A stretch of 64,000 nt of DNA from assembly GCF_003369915.1 (NCBI RefSeq), contig NC_046677.1, forward strand, positions 29,902,913 through 29,966,912, in the 5' to 3' direction. This DNA comes from Drosophila miranda (Eukaryota; Arthropoda; Insecta; Diptera; Drosophilidae). The notes below the pieces were generated by a model, which saw nothing but the letters and a program-made list of their open reading frames with translations, was not told the origin of the DNA and searched no databases. Both the position numbers and the translations under genes were made by a program. Of the stretch, positions 45,847 to 58,535 are shown one piece after another. The first letter of the stretch is position 1; every line of letters begins with the position of its first letter.

Positions 45847-47996
45847 GAGTGGCTGCCACATCGCCTATTCAATTGGGCCCCCATTGCACTTTGCGAATTT
45901 GATCGAGTGAGTGGCGCCTCACAAAGCAGCAAATCGAAATTGAAGTTTTTTTCTGGAATTTCGTTTCATTTTTTCTATTTTTTGAGAGTTAATTCTCTTG
46001 AGGATTTGGGGCATGATGATTGGGAATGGAGGTTTATCTTAGGAGGAAATATATATGCATTGAAGTAAGGTGTTGATGCCATTAAAGATTGGTCTTTGAT
46101 TTAGGCAGAATTATACGGAATTTATGGGGAAAGATACAAATGAGATTATTAAGGGAAAACCTTGGAGCTGGCATTATAGTATAGATAGATCATTGCAGCT
46201 TTGATTGAAAACAATCGATTAGAAATTTCAGATTTCCTTAGACCAGGAAAGAGTAATCTTCTAGCAGCTATTCACAGCTCCTGGAGCTCCCTTCGACACG
46301 ATATATTTTCTGTTTTGTTGCCGAAACGCATAATGGAGTAAGGGCGAAATAACAAAACTAAATAAATAAAAAATTAATAAAAGGTAAATGCAACCAAACA
46401 GTGGCAAATAATTGAAGAGGTTGAGGCAGTGGTAGAGGGGGGCACTCCATGGAGGCAATATAACAGGACCACGGCCACAATAGACCGTCCCAGGACCCAT
46501 GTTAGAGCTGCATTGACTAAACATCAGGGATCAACCGACAACCGCAACACAGTCCAGAGCAGAGCCCCGCTCCTAATCAACATCAATTGCCGCTTTGGCC
46601 TTGTGTGCGATATTTTGTAATTAGAGAAAAACATTTTTCGGCATTTTCAGTGCTGAAAATTTGGCATTCAATGAAGGGTGAGGTGAGACGAGGTGACGAC
46701 CAGAAACGACCAGAGCAAACAATACGTGAATATGGTAAAACTCATTAGTGCCAACTGCAGCAGTGGCAACTGCTGTGGCTGCCCCCTGCCCTCTCACTCG
46801 AGTAGACCTAAATTATAGCCCGGGGAGAAAGTGGAGAAAATGCATACAATTTCGCAGAATTTCTCTAGTCTCCTGCTCCCGCACCAAAACCAAACAAATT
46901 ATTGTTAATTAGTCCCTGGGGATTTAAGTTTTGTTTCGATTGTTTTGCGCCTGTCTGTGCATAAATTTGATCGCTCGCTGGACATTGCTTGGACCCCAAA
47001 AACATGCCTCAAATTTGTATGCAATTTGCATGCAACGTTGAATCCTTCGGCAAATAGGATATTTTATTGATGGATAAGTCATTATGAAAATAAATGACGA
47101 ATAAATGATGCAACAAAAACAAAAGATAGCGAGAGAGGACCCGTGAATTTATTCAATTGGAAAATTGTCATTTGAGGGGATATTGGTTCTATAAATAATT
47201 GTTTATGATTTCTCCAGCCATTGCTAATCAAAGTTTATATATTTTCAGAATTCTGGCTTCTATCCAAAAATGTACTAAAATCCTGTTACACTGTGCGACA
47301 GTCATGGGAGAAAAATGTAAGTTGTAGGCCTAGATAATATGATAATTTCCTTATACTTAGAATTCACCATATACCCCAAAAATCTTTTTTTTAAATTAAA
47401 AAACCGCGACTTGGTGACTTTGTGGACATTTATAATTTTTTGGTCGGCACCTACAGCGCCGATATCCCCACAAATGTATGGATTAAAAGAGAATTGTACG
47501 ACCTTTCATAGGATTTTTGATTGGTTTCGATAGAGCAGATATGTCTTAAGATAAAGCAACCCAAAATTCGAATAGTTTTTAGGTATAAAGAGCCCTTAGA
47601 AACCTCTAAAAAGAAAGGATATACCTACACAGGGATCGTATTTTACATGCGGTCTCCTCGCATTTAATTTGACGGCCTAAAATCCGAAATGTTCTTTTTA
47701 TTTATACCTTACAGTATTTATGCTGATCCTTTCACCTGGGACATTTTGCGACAAGTCCCTTTTAAGCGCCATGAAAAAAGTTTTAGAAAATCTCATTTGC
47801 CCGCATCTGGCGAACATTTGGAGAATAATGCCGTGAGTTTCACACATTTAATTAGTTTAATTAGTCCACACACACACACACAAGTGCACACACATACACA
47901 TGGAGAGTTTTCCGAACTTGCCACGCCCAGCCAGACACCCTCTTAGCCAGCTTAATCATTAATCAGCCTTCATTTTCTTTGACTGCTACAAACATG

Positions 47997-48032
47997 GTGC
48001 CCCCTGTGCCCCCTGTGCCCCCTGTGCCCCTT
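47997..48032. repeat. GTGCCCCCT nonamer repeat, four copies
   Basis: Four head-to-tail nonamers, the last one GTGCCCCTT. Confidence 0.9.
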
Positions 48033-51000
48033 GCTACGTCTTGAGATGCTCGCTTAATTTTTAACTTTTAACACAGAGATGCCAACTTGAATGGCACTTT
48101 GCCACGCCCCCAGCCACCCCAGCCTCTTCCATTGGGGACTGGGAGGAAGGGAGGCCCATGCCAAAGCCCGGGCTAATTTGCTTTGAGAGGAAAAGTTGGA
48201 GGAAAACAGGCCACTGACGTCATTACCATCACGAGAGGCTAAATATAGAAGGAGTAGAAAATGGAAAAGAGAATAGAAGGAAGTGGCGAGAGGCAAGGGA
48301 GGGTAGAAAAGTAGAGGGCAAACCTATCCCATCGCAAAGAAAAGACAAACTTTCCCAACTGGCATTTTGTCACATCCAGACATTGAAAAATTTTCAAATA
48401 ATTGAATTTTTTTCGGCGCTTCTCGAAATTGGGTTAATTCTTAAATTTTCAGGGCACCCAGTGCGCCGCCTCGAATCACGGAAGAGGCAGCAAATCGAAT
48501 CCTGCCACTTGGCCTCGGCCTCGTACTCGACGTCGTCTTTGGGTGTGGATCAGGGGAAAAAGTGCAGGGCAAAAGCTGAAGCAGAAGCCAAAGCGAAATC
48601 ATTAAAATTAGATTACAGAAGCCCTCTCACATTTCCGGCGGAAATTGCACTTTGCGTGCGGCAACCGGATCCCAGGAGCCCAGGAGCCCAGAACCAGACC
48701 CAGTGACTTTTCAACATTCCGTCCGTGGGACATTCACGCCAAATGACAGATTAGTTAATAAAATCTTTTTTCCGCCCGCAAATGACTTTGACAGGGAATG
48801 GAATAAGAGAAATGAATGTGCGACTAGAGGTGGAGAGGCAGAGGAGAAGTGCAATCCAAAAGCCGGTCTAAATTTGTCATCTGCCAGGCTAATAAAATAT
48901 GCAAATTTCCTGTGACACTCCAAAGCTCAAGTGTTGGAGTTGCTCTTTCCTTTCCTGTTCCCTGTTCCTCGTTCCTTGTTCTTATTATAGTTATTGCCAT
49001 GATTGTTATAACTTTTTGTTTAGTGCATTGTTGGGGCCTTTTCGGGTGTTGTATTTTATTTTGGCTTCTGCCAGCGACAGTGCGGAAAGCCACGTTAGAG
49101 ATGGCAACGTTATCATATGCAATCAAATAGTGCCTCAATGGAGCATACTTCTGCGCATTTCTGCTCTTCAAATGGTGATAAAACGAACCTCATTCAAAGT
49201 ATATTAGATTCACCTTTGAAAGCCCTCTATCCTTAGAGATCCCCCGAAAGCAACTGCTTATCCCACAAACATTTACAATTCAAATACCGTGTTCACTTCC
49301 TCAGACGGCTATCATCTCTAGACTCAACCCAAAAAAAGTATTCGCCAGCAGACTTGTTGCATTTTTTGTGCACTTGCACGCTTTCTGGCAGTTGTTTTTT
49401 GTTGGTTGGGTTTTAGGGAAACACATAAACATGCCATAAAATATGCACATTATAAAATGCGAGTGGAGCTAGACAAAAGCCGAAAGGAATTTGCACACTC
49501 ACGGCCACCGAAGACCCGGCGAGAGCTCACAATTTATATAAGTTTTTCCCCAGGATGTGCTGCTGCTGGGCTGCCTTTTTTGCTGTCGCTTCTTCTGGGT
49601 TTCATAATTTCCTTCCTGCTTATGTTTTGTGCTGACAACTAGCTGCAGAAATATATTTTGGCATTTATTTATTTGTGTCTTGCATTTTGACAGTTTTTTC
49701 TTTTTCTGCTCTTCTTCCTCTATTTCTGTGCAGTGCAAATATTTCCTATTTTCAAGTGCAGACATCGCTGCGTATGCGTAATAAAAGCCTATACAAAGCC
49801 CACACAAGTGAAATATCGACAGGCATCGAGGCAGCTGAACTCCAGAAACGTGCTGCCTTGCAGTAGGGAATATTTATTGTGCATGGAATTGTATTGAATT
49901 GCTTAAATTGTATTTCCCCAGATTTGCTCTTGATAATTTTTGTGGAAAATCCTTAAGCCACTTTTCACAAACTGAAATTGAATAATAGTCAAACGAATCG
50001 CACATAAAGCTTCAAGAAAATTCACACAGCACGAAAGAGAGAGGCAGAGAGGACGAGGAAAAAGGAAAATTTAAATCAAATTAAAGTGAAACACCGAAAA
50101 TTCAATGTTTTTTTTTGCTATGAGAATCGGAAGAAAATCATTGACATCGTTAGATTGCTGAAACAGTTGTGATTGCAAAAAGAAACACTTGAAAGGGCAG
50201 AGGAGTCCAGACTAAGGGATGCCCTGTATTTTTCAGAGTCTTCAAATCGTTTCAGTTATATATTCGGAAAAGGGTATGCCCTTTTGTCCCAGATCAATTG
50301 CTGTATGGCTCTAAAAAGGAAAGATATCTTATACTCGTACTAAGGAATACCCTGTATTTGCACTCCTTGAAAGAATAATGTTTAATGGCTTTGATTTAAT
50401 ATCTTCTGTGGAATTTGTGTACTTTACAGTACCTTCTACTACCAAGAATGGTCTGCCCTTCTTTAAGACCTAACCACCCCTCTTGTACAGGGTATTAAAA
50501 CATCAGCACAAGCAGCAACACGAACCCAGAGGCAATATGAAGAGCACTGAACTGTGCACTCGACTTGTATCTATCTCTCTTGTTCTTTACACCCCTCAAC
50601 CCGCTCTGCCCCTCGCACCCCTTGCTCTGTCTTAGTCATGCAGCCCCAAATTGCAGTCGAAGGCATTGGCTGTTGATGAGATGAGCGCGAGCTGCCAGGC
50701 CAAAGCCATCTGTGGCACCACCCGACGTACATACATACATACACATATTCGTACAAGTATCTGTGTGTGTGTGTGTGTGTGGCTCACACAAAATGCATCC
50801 GGGCATCCGGGCATGCATTGCCATTTCCGAAACATTTAGTATCTTTTTCTGAAGATGTCACAGCTGAAAATCAGTTGAAGTCAGTCAACAGTTGAGCGCA
50901 AAATTCTATGACACAGCCAGCCAGCCCCCCCTCACCCTCAAGGGCTTTTTCCCTCGTTTCCTTTTGTGCTCGTATTTCAGTATTTTATTTATTTGGATTT

Positions 51001-51244
51001 CGTTTTATATTGTTATTGCTTAGAGACTTGGAAATTTGTCAGTTGGTTTTATTTTATATTATTTTTATTTATGAAAGAAAATATGTAAACGAACAGGAAG
51101 GACAATGAAAGTTCTTAAAGTAAATAACTGAAGAGGGATTTGAATTTTCTTTTGCACTGCTTTAAAAAGAATTTTATTGAATGCGAAATTAGCCTTAGCT
51201 TTCGATGCCTCTCATTAGGTTTTTTTTCCTAACAGAAGGAGACT

Positions 51245-51392
51245 TCTCTTGTGTTAACACTTTAACATTTACAGATCTAGCTTCCGCTAACATTTTAATG
51301 ATAACAGAACTTCCTTCTGCTAAGAACTGCATGTTGCTAACGATAACAGAACTGGCGACGCTAACAGTTTTAACATTTACAGAACTGCCTGT
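51245..51392. repeat. Degenerate CGCTAACA/AACAGAACT tandem repeat
   Basis: Three or four imperfect units sharing GCTAACA, TTTAACATTTACAGA and AACAGAACT in the same order and orientation. Confidence 0.7.
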
Positions 51393-54300
51393 AGATCAGC
51401 GGTCGGCACGTGCGTTTGTGTGCGTGGGAAGCAGGCACTGGAATCGATCACTGTTACACGCGTGTACGTGAGCGGCAGCGCACTTCCCTATGCACATCAG
51501 ATGCTTATCAACTTAAGGCCTCTCTGTTATGTTTATTACATCTTTAAAATGTTATTTTCTGGCACTAATATTTATTTATTAGCATTGCCCATCTTCCCAT
51601 TTTATTTGCTGTTCTGCGACTCGCTCAAGCCAAAAACGTGTTTGACCATCAAGCGCACTAAAAAGCAGAGAGAAAAATGGGAAAAATAAATCTTTATGCA
51701 AATTCAAGTTTTGCAAAAATTTGCAAGAGTCTTACGACTGGGTCAACTATTTGACACACTGACTTTTAGCACAATTTTGACTTGTGCAGTGCGTGCAATG
51801 ACTGTAAGGCGATTATACTCGTTGCTCACGATGTATTTTTGAGTTACAAGTGTTTTATTTAATGCCCGATATAGCCATGATACGCACTGTCTGTTGGTGG
51901 AAGGTGTTGGCCAAGAAATATGAAATGAAAAATAAACGCGCTTGCAGATGCCGCCAGATTCCGCTAATCTACCGTAGCCCCAGCTCCAGCTCCACCCAAA
52001 AACCATCATCATCATCAGCATCAAAAGCTGAAAATATATATTTCCGTACACTCTTCCGCTGATTGATTATTTATGGACACACAGTTTTGCGGGGAAATGC
52101 CGAATGCCTGGCCATAGGCCATGTAAGCAACGGGCTTTTGTCTGCCACATAAAAAGTGAATTTCGGTTGTTCGTCGGCTGCTGACACCATTCTGGATTTT
52201 CCGCTCGGCTATGGTCTGGTTTGGGGGCTCTGACAAATCGTGCCCCAATGTCCAATGTCGTGATAAACGTCAGTCACTGTCTCTGGTTTTTTTTCTGTCT
52301 TCTGTTTGGATGGAGAGGGGGAGAAAACGTTTATTTCAACTCAAACTGACGACAATGACAAAATAAATTGCTAACAAATCAAAGCCAGAAATGGCATGGC
52401 ATCTCCCATTGTCTCTCTTTTTGTCCTGATATGTGGTTTCCCTTCTCTAATGATAATGATATTGCCTACGATGGTGGCTGACCTTTCTTATCCCACACAC
52501 AATTAGCCTTGGTCCCTCGTGCGTAATGACATTTTAAGCAGTACAAATAAAATTTAATAAAAGTCAACTTTTGACTGAGTGTAATTATAATTTACTGCAA
52601 TGGCACGCGCTGGGAGGAAGAGGGAGTGAGGGAGGGAGGGGTCCTTGCCTTTGCATCAACTGTGGTCCAGGTGTAATTGTAATTACTCCACGCAGAAACC
52701 ATCCCAGCAGCAGCAGCACCAGCATCTGGAGGAAAACAGCCAACCAACAGCCAGAGTGACGCGGACGCGGAGGCGGACCGGACCGGACCTCGCTTTTCAT
52801 TCCGAGAAATGTCCATTTAAATAGCTTGATTTATGCCAGCGCCAAGCAGCAAAACGGCGAACCAACCGCAGTGTAGGTACAGTGGGTCGAATCGATGGAA
52901 GATGGCACTTAAAAGTGGGTGAGTGATGGGTGATAGAGGCAGAAGACACGCCTTTTGAATAAGGGAGGTCTCTAGCCTCTAGCCTCTAGAGAGGAGACTG
53001 ATCTATAATCAAAAATTAAAAGAAAACTGTGCGGTAGTATAACCCCTATCAGCCAATAAGGCATCCCTAGTGCATATTAAGAATCCATAAATAGACGGCC
53101 ACACTAGAATAATACCGAAAAGTAGATGTAAATCGACGCTCGAACATTCTGAAGGGCTCATCGAGAAGGAAAAGTCGTAACGGAAGAATAAAGAACTATT
53201 AACATAATCCTCTCTCTCCCACAACTGATTCCTTGGCATTGCTCTAAAGAGTGATTTACAAAGGTATTAATCGTAGAATCGTCCCTTTTCTGGTTGGTAG
53301 AACCTATACAAAACCCTCCTTATTCCGAGTCCTCGATCTGAGTTTCATCTCCCACCGAAACCCCATCTCGATATCCCACTGTAGCCCGTGCGTGTTTGTG
53401 AGGCCACCTAGTCGCCGCCTTTCATTTTTGGCTTTTGCCACCGAACTTTGCCCGAGCTGAGAGTGGAGCGTGGAGCGTGGAGCCTGGAGTGTGGCACTGA
53501 CTCCGGCCGTGCCTTGCTTTAAGTGTATTTATTTGCTTTTTATTTTTATGACTGGGCCCCGTGTAATTGGCGCTGTGAGGGCTCCCTGGCTCCCTGGCTC
53601 CCCCGCTCTGGATCGCATTTTGATGGCCGTATACAAGTTGGTCGTGTGTTGTGTGGGTAGTACAGGACACAGGGATAGTGGAGAAAGGAGAGTGGGTTCT
53701 AGGGGGAGTCATAAAGTGCACGCTTTTTGTATTTTATACGTTTTATTTAAATTTACCCGTCGCTTTGGCAGGGGTCCCTTTCCCACACTCCGGTCTTTAT
53801 TTGTTTGAGCTCCCTCCCTCTCTCCCCCTCCCCCATGTGTGCCTCCTGCCGCCTGCCATTCGGAGTCAGTTTTGCGCATTTAAAATGTTAATTAAATTTA
53901 AAAAGTATGCGAGTAGTAATTTGTTAAATATTTATGATTGTGTGACGGGCACTCGAGTGGATGCTGCCTGCAGCTGCCGGCTGCAGGAAACTAAATGCCA
54001 TTCTTAATTACAAGCCATTTCAACTGCACTCGGGTAAGAGCCAAACATTATTCCCGTTTAATGGTCAAAGAATCATTGCGAAATAACCCACATATACTCG
54101 TATAGAGTGGATAAGCTCAAAGCCAACCAATTAACTTGAATTGCTTTCAGTCAAAAGGTTGAGCATTTAGCTGGCAAAATTCTTGATTTCATTTCGATTA
54201 TGTCCTCTGATGGTAGGGGAATGGGTTGATGCCCCTGAGGGCCACAGGGACATAGGCTGGGTATCTTTTTATCGAAAGACAAACGAATGAAAGAGTATAG

Positions 54301-55177
54301 GTTGCTGATTGACATCCTATTGGTCTTTAAAATATTCCGAATAGGAGCTAGAGTGGCTGCAATTCGTTTCGGAGACTCTGTGATATCCTGGCCATCTGTC
54401 TATATGTTCGATTTTTCAGTCGAAAACCCAATAGTGAAACCCTTTCAAAGCTGATGTGAGATTAATTATATCATTTCTGCAGAATCACAGCCACTTTTGG
54501 CAGCTTTTCCCGCAAACTAAAATTCAAATTGCAATTCCTAAAATCCAGAAATTAATTAAGAATTGTTCGCTAAAATTGTGTGCTGTGCTGCTCGCAAACA
54601 ATATTTCGTGTTGTGCCGCCCTCGCAGGCAAATTCGGTGGAATCATGCGTAACCAGAAGGCGGCGACAATCGGCAACGTCTGGCCATGGCCATAAATCAG
54701 GGCCAAGCGGTGCCAGGCAGAGCGAGAGAGAGGACGGCAAGAGAGGAAGCGATAGAGATAGAAGCAAACAAGAATGACAGTCGCAACAGGAACGAAACGA
54801 GGCACGGAACACGGAATTCATTTGCATGCAACACGTTGCCGTGTGCGCAAACAAGAGTGGGCGGTGGATAGTGCGGCTTTGTGGGTGGTTGGTGGCTGGT
54901 GGGCGTTGGCATGCGGCATGCGGCATATGAGCGACATGTACAACGCGTCGTATGTGTAACTGTGCCAGTGACAGCTGCCATGCAAATGCAGCAACTACAG
55001 ATGCGACAGTTGCTCTTCTCCAGGCGCCCCCCCCCCCCACCCTCTTTCTCTCTAGAAAAAATACATGCAGTTAACTAAACAAGACCCGGTCAGCAGGCAG
55101 GTGCAGGCAGGTGCATACTCTGGCCATGGCAGGGCTGACGATTGCCTTAGAAAATATTTATTATCACACTTGCCAGG

Positions 55178-55570
55178 GAGGCACGTGGGAAATGCAATTT
55201 CCATTAATATAAAAAAAAAAATTGTTTAAAAAATTTAATTTAAATATAAAAAATGTGTATAAAAAAAAAAATAAAATTAAATCAAATATTTTTCTCGACT
55301 GAGATCTCTTAGTTTTTTATCATTTTTGTTATACGATGCCATTAAAATAGTAAACTTGTTTTTGTTAACTGCACTAAACAACAAAAAATAAAAAATACAA
55401 CATTTTGAATTATTTTTCCGATTGAGATCTCGTATTTTATTTACATTCGTCTTAATAAAATTCCGTTAAACAAATACAAATTATGTAATCGCTCCCAGCA
55501 CTAGGAAAAACTAAAAAAAAGGAATATTTTCCCACCGATTGAGATCTTTTAATTTCTTGATATTCTTCGT
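55178..55570. repeat. Diverged 120 bp AT-rich tandem repeat, three copies
   Basis: The landmark CGAYTGAGATCT recurs with GAGATCT at 55301, 55424 and 55541 (spacing 123 and 117). It is preceded each time by A-rich and TTTTTC stretches and followed by TTNTTTAT-like DNA. No coding frame. Confidence 0.75.
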
Positions 55571-58205
55571 AATAAAAGTTTTTCATGACACAATTTTTTA
55601 CACAATTTTAAACACTCAAATATTGGGAAACTTCAAAGTCAATAAAATTCCATTTAATTATTTCCAGTAATTATTATTATCGAGTAGTCCATCTCATATT
55701 CAGTGTTCATAAGCCACCTAAGAGTACACAGGCCAGCCCTGGTTCTCCTAAATAACACACAATCAGAACCGAAGAGACTCTGTAATCTAATTGCTGACAT
55801 GGCCAGACGACAGCAAAGGGGCCAGAGAGCCAGAGCCAGTGAAGACAAACCCGACTCAACCCAACCCGACCAGGCCATCATCGATGCGCTACCGTTGGCT
55901 GCTGACAGTTGTGAACGCGGCCAAAACCAGAGGCAGAGCCAGGCCAGAACGGGACCAGAACAGAGCCCGACCCGAGTCCGAACCGGATGCCGGCACAGAA
56001 TCCATTGTCGCCCAACCGCATTGCAATATAGAACGTGTTTCGAGTACGCTGGCTACAGTTTTGTTTTCAGTTGGAACTCCACTCCAAATTGGAACAAGTT
56101 AATCCAAACAAACTGTGCCAATTCTCGCTGCGAAATAATTAACTTTATTTTGATTTTAATTTTAATTTTAATGCGACGAGTGCGTGAAGAGGTGCAAAAC
56201 TTTTCAGAGTGGCTGAGGAAAGTACTTGTTTGTGCTCGTAGCTCATTCGCCTGTCGCTTACCACTCGGTAATTGCAGTGGTATTCTCGTACGAGTGGGAT
56301 GCGGGATGGGATGCGATGCTCTTACCGGAGCTGCAGTTCATGAGCTGAATTTATTAGTACCCAAAGGTTGGGCCCTCCCACCTCTACCTCTGTGTATATA
56401 CACCACTCCCTCCATCTCTCTCTCTCTCTCTCTGGCAAGCTCTTCTCCAGTTTTAGTTAGTTAGCTGCTGTGTGTGTGTGTGGGTGTGTGCTTGCCACAA
56501 CGCTTAAATGCACTGCGACCCTGTTGACCTTGCGGCAATGCGTACGAATGTGTGTCTGCACGAGTATGGTTGTATAACAAGCTCCATTCTGGCATCCATG
56601 GAGCATCCACTGCCACACTGACAAGTAATCAAGTCAGCACCTGAGGTGAGGCAGATACATATATAAGAACGGGAATTCAATAATGATTCCATTTCAAGCC
56701 AGCCTAATGGGCATTTAACTGTTTTAAGAACTGAAGAGAAGACAGAACACAGTCCTATAATTCGCTCAATTTGGTAAATCAATAAAAACAAATAGATTTA
56801 GGTTTTTACATATCCTCAGGGAGTTCTGTACTCTAGAGCTTACAAATGTTATAGCATATCTCTCCCTATCTTCTTTCAAAGACTACCCATCTTTATTGAA
56901 GTCAACTCCTGAACGATTTTGCCGCACATCACAAGCCCTTTTGATCTGGTAGATACATCCTTATACTTGTATTCTGTTGCTGACTCCCTGTCGGAAGTTT
57001 ATGGGGGGATTAATGAGAAAATTGCAACAGAATTGCGGGGAATATACGTGCAGCAGACCCCCCATGGTGATGTCACAGTCACCCTTGGCAGGCAGCATTC
57101 GAAGAAGGTGAGCCATATATTTCTTTTTCAGAATTCGTAGTTGGAGCATGGACATTGTACTTAATATATCTGTGCTTTTCCCTTTGATTTCGATCATTAT
57201 TTCTTAATTTTTCTATACAAACTCCTTGGCCTCACCTTTCGCCACACTCTTGTGGTGTCTGGTGTCTGCTGTCTGACGTCTCCTGTTTTATGGAATCTTT
57301 CTCCTACACGTACACTTGTTTTTAATGGCAAATGGTTATTGCATTTTATACTTTACGTACTTTTGCTTTCTCATTGAGGTACGACTAGCCAAACCAAACC
57401 AAACCAAGTCCCGGCCAAAGCCCCGAGCTCATTACGGCAATGACAAATCAGTTTTCTTGTCAAACGCAACGACGCTGATGTCAAGTGTGTGTCTATCCGG
57501 TGGGTTCTTCCCGGGTGTCTGTGCGGTTGGCGTTTTCCAATTTTATAGCTGAAGTCATTCCCCAGCAGCCATCCGCAGGCATCTCTCATGCCAAACCTCC
57601 CGCTGGCTGAAGTGGGATTAGGATTCTGGATTCTGTGTATTCTGTGGATTGTGGCTCGCAAAATCCCATCCTGAGATGAGAGACGTGTCCTGCTCCAGTT
57701 CATTTCGTTTGTTTGCCGACATTTATGACACGGACTGTATGTGTGGTGGTGTGTGTGTGTGTGCATCTGAAGTTGCCAGCAATTGCAATTTAAATTGAGG
57801 CATTACTCTGGTCAACACAATGATCTCCCTGGCGAATGGGGCTTCCGTTTCCGCTGGGGACATGCTTTCAAGCTCATGTCAAGGCGAATTCTGAGACAAG
57901 ACCACAAAGCTTCTGGTTGGCTTATTCCGTTCGTAATCAGTTAATTGATATCTTGGAGGAGCGGAATTGTAAGAATGAAAACTCGTAAAAATATACCCCT
58001 AAAAACCCCACCCAGGAGTTCATAGGTCCCTTCATGGCACAGCCCAAATTTCTATGGCCTCTAAAGAGAAAATATTGTCATAATTCTACGGTTCGTAGTT
58101 CAGAGTCAGAAAGTTGTTTTCTATAATTTAAGAAGGCTTTGTTTCCGAGGGGACCTAAGGTTCCGTTCCGAATAAACTGGGAGCTCCGACTGACTAATTC
58201 CAGCC

Positions 58206-58276
58206 AAATGACAGCGTACTCGTTACTCGCTACTCGTTACTAGTTACTCGCCACTCGTTACTCGTTACTCGTTACC
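58206..58276. repeat. ACTCGTT short tandem repeat
   Basis: About eight imperfect 7-8 bp units (TACTCGTT, CACTCGTT, TACTCGC). More units lie at 58380-58400. Confidence 0.85.
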
Positions 58277-58281
58277 ACTCT

Positions 58282-58535
58282 GCCTACTCTCCCGTTCATT
58301 ACAATATTATTTATGAACTTCTCTCCAAATTATAATCTACTTTCCTTTGGCTTCCAAGCTGAAGTCTAATTGCATGGCCTACTCGTCACTCGTTACCCGC
58401 AACTAATCGGCCTACTCTCCCACTCGTTACAATATGTTCTTTGAAATCGCAAATGAGATATTTATGAACTTTTTTCCGAACTAAAATCTACATTCATTTG
58501 ACTCTCAAGCTGGAGTCTAATTGCAGGGCCGCAGT
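58282..58535. repeat. Diverged tandem duplication of about 130-150 bp
   Basis: Copy one starts at 58282 (GCCTACTCTCCC) and copy two at 58410. Both run through ATTTATGAACTT, ATCTAC and GTCTAATTGCA. Copy two carries about 23 extra bases (near 58437-58459), so the offset grows from 128 to 151 bp. Confidence 0.85.

Larger units (their letters stand above)
40771..51200. other. Long non-coding stretch downstream of GLOD4
   Basis: No gene I can support on either strand. There are tandem repeats at 41273, 44513, 45631 and 47997, and CA runs near 47868-47882. Purine-rich GA tracts lie at 45383-45417 and 45823-45846, and an AT-rich tract at about 41870-42000. Frames up to 160 codons occur but lack domains and codon bias. 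Confidence 0.55.

Noticed and set aside
55703-56464. 253-codon plus-strand open frame
   Set aside because: Contains ILILILIL and SLSLSL from simple repeats and Q/R-rich low complexity, and has no recognisable domain.
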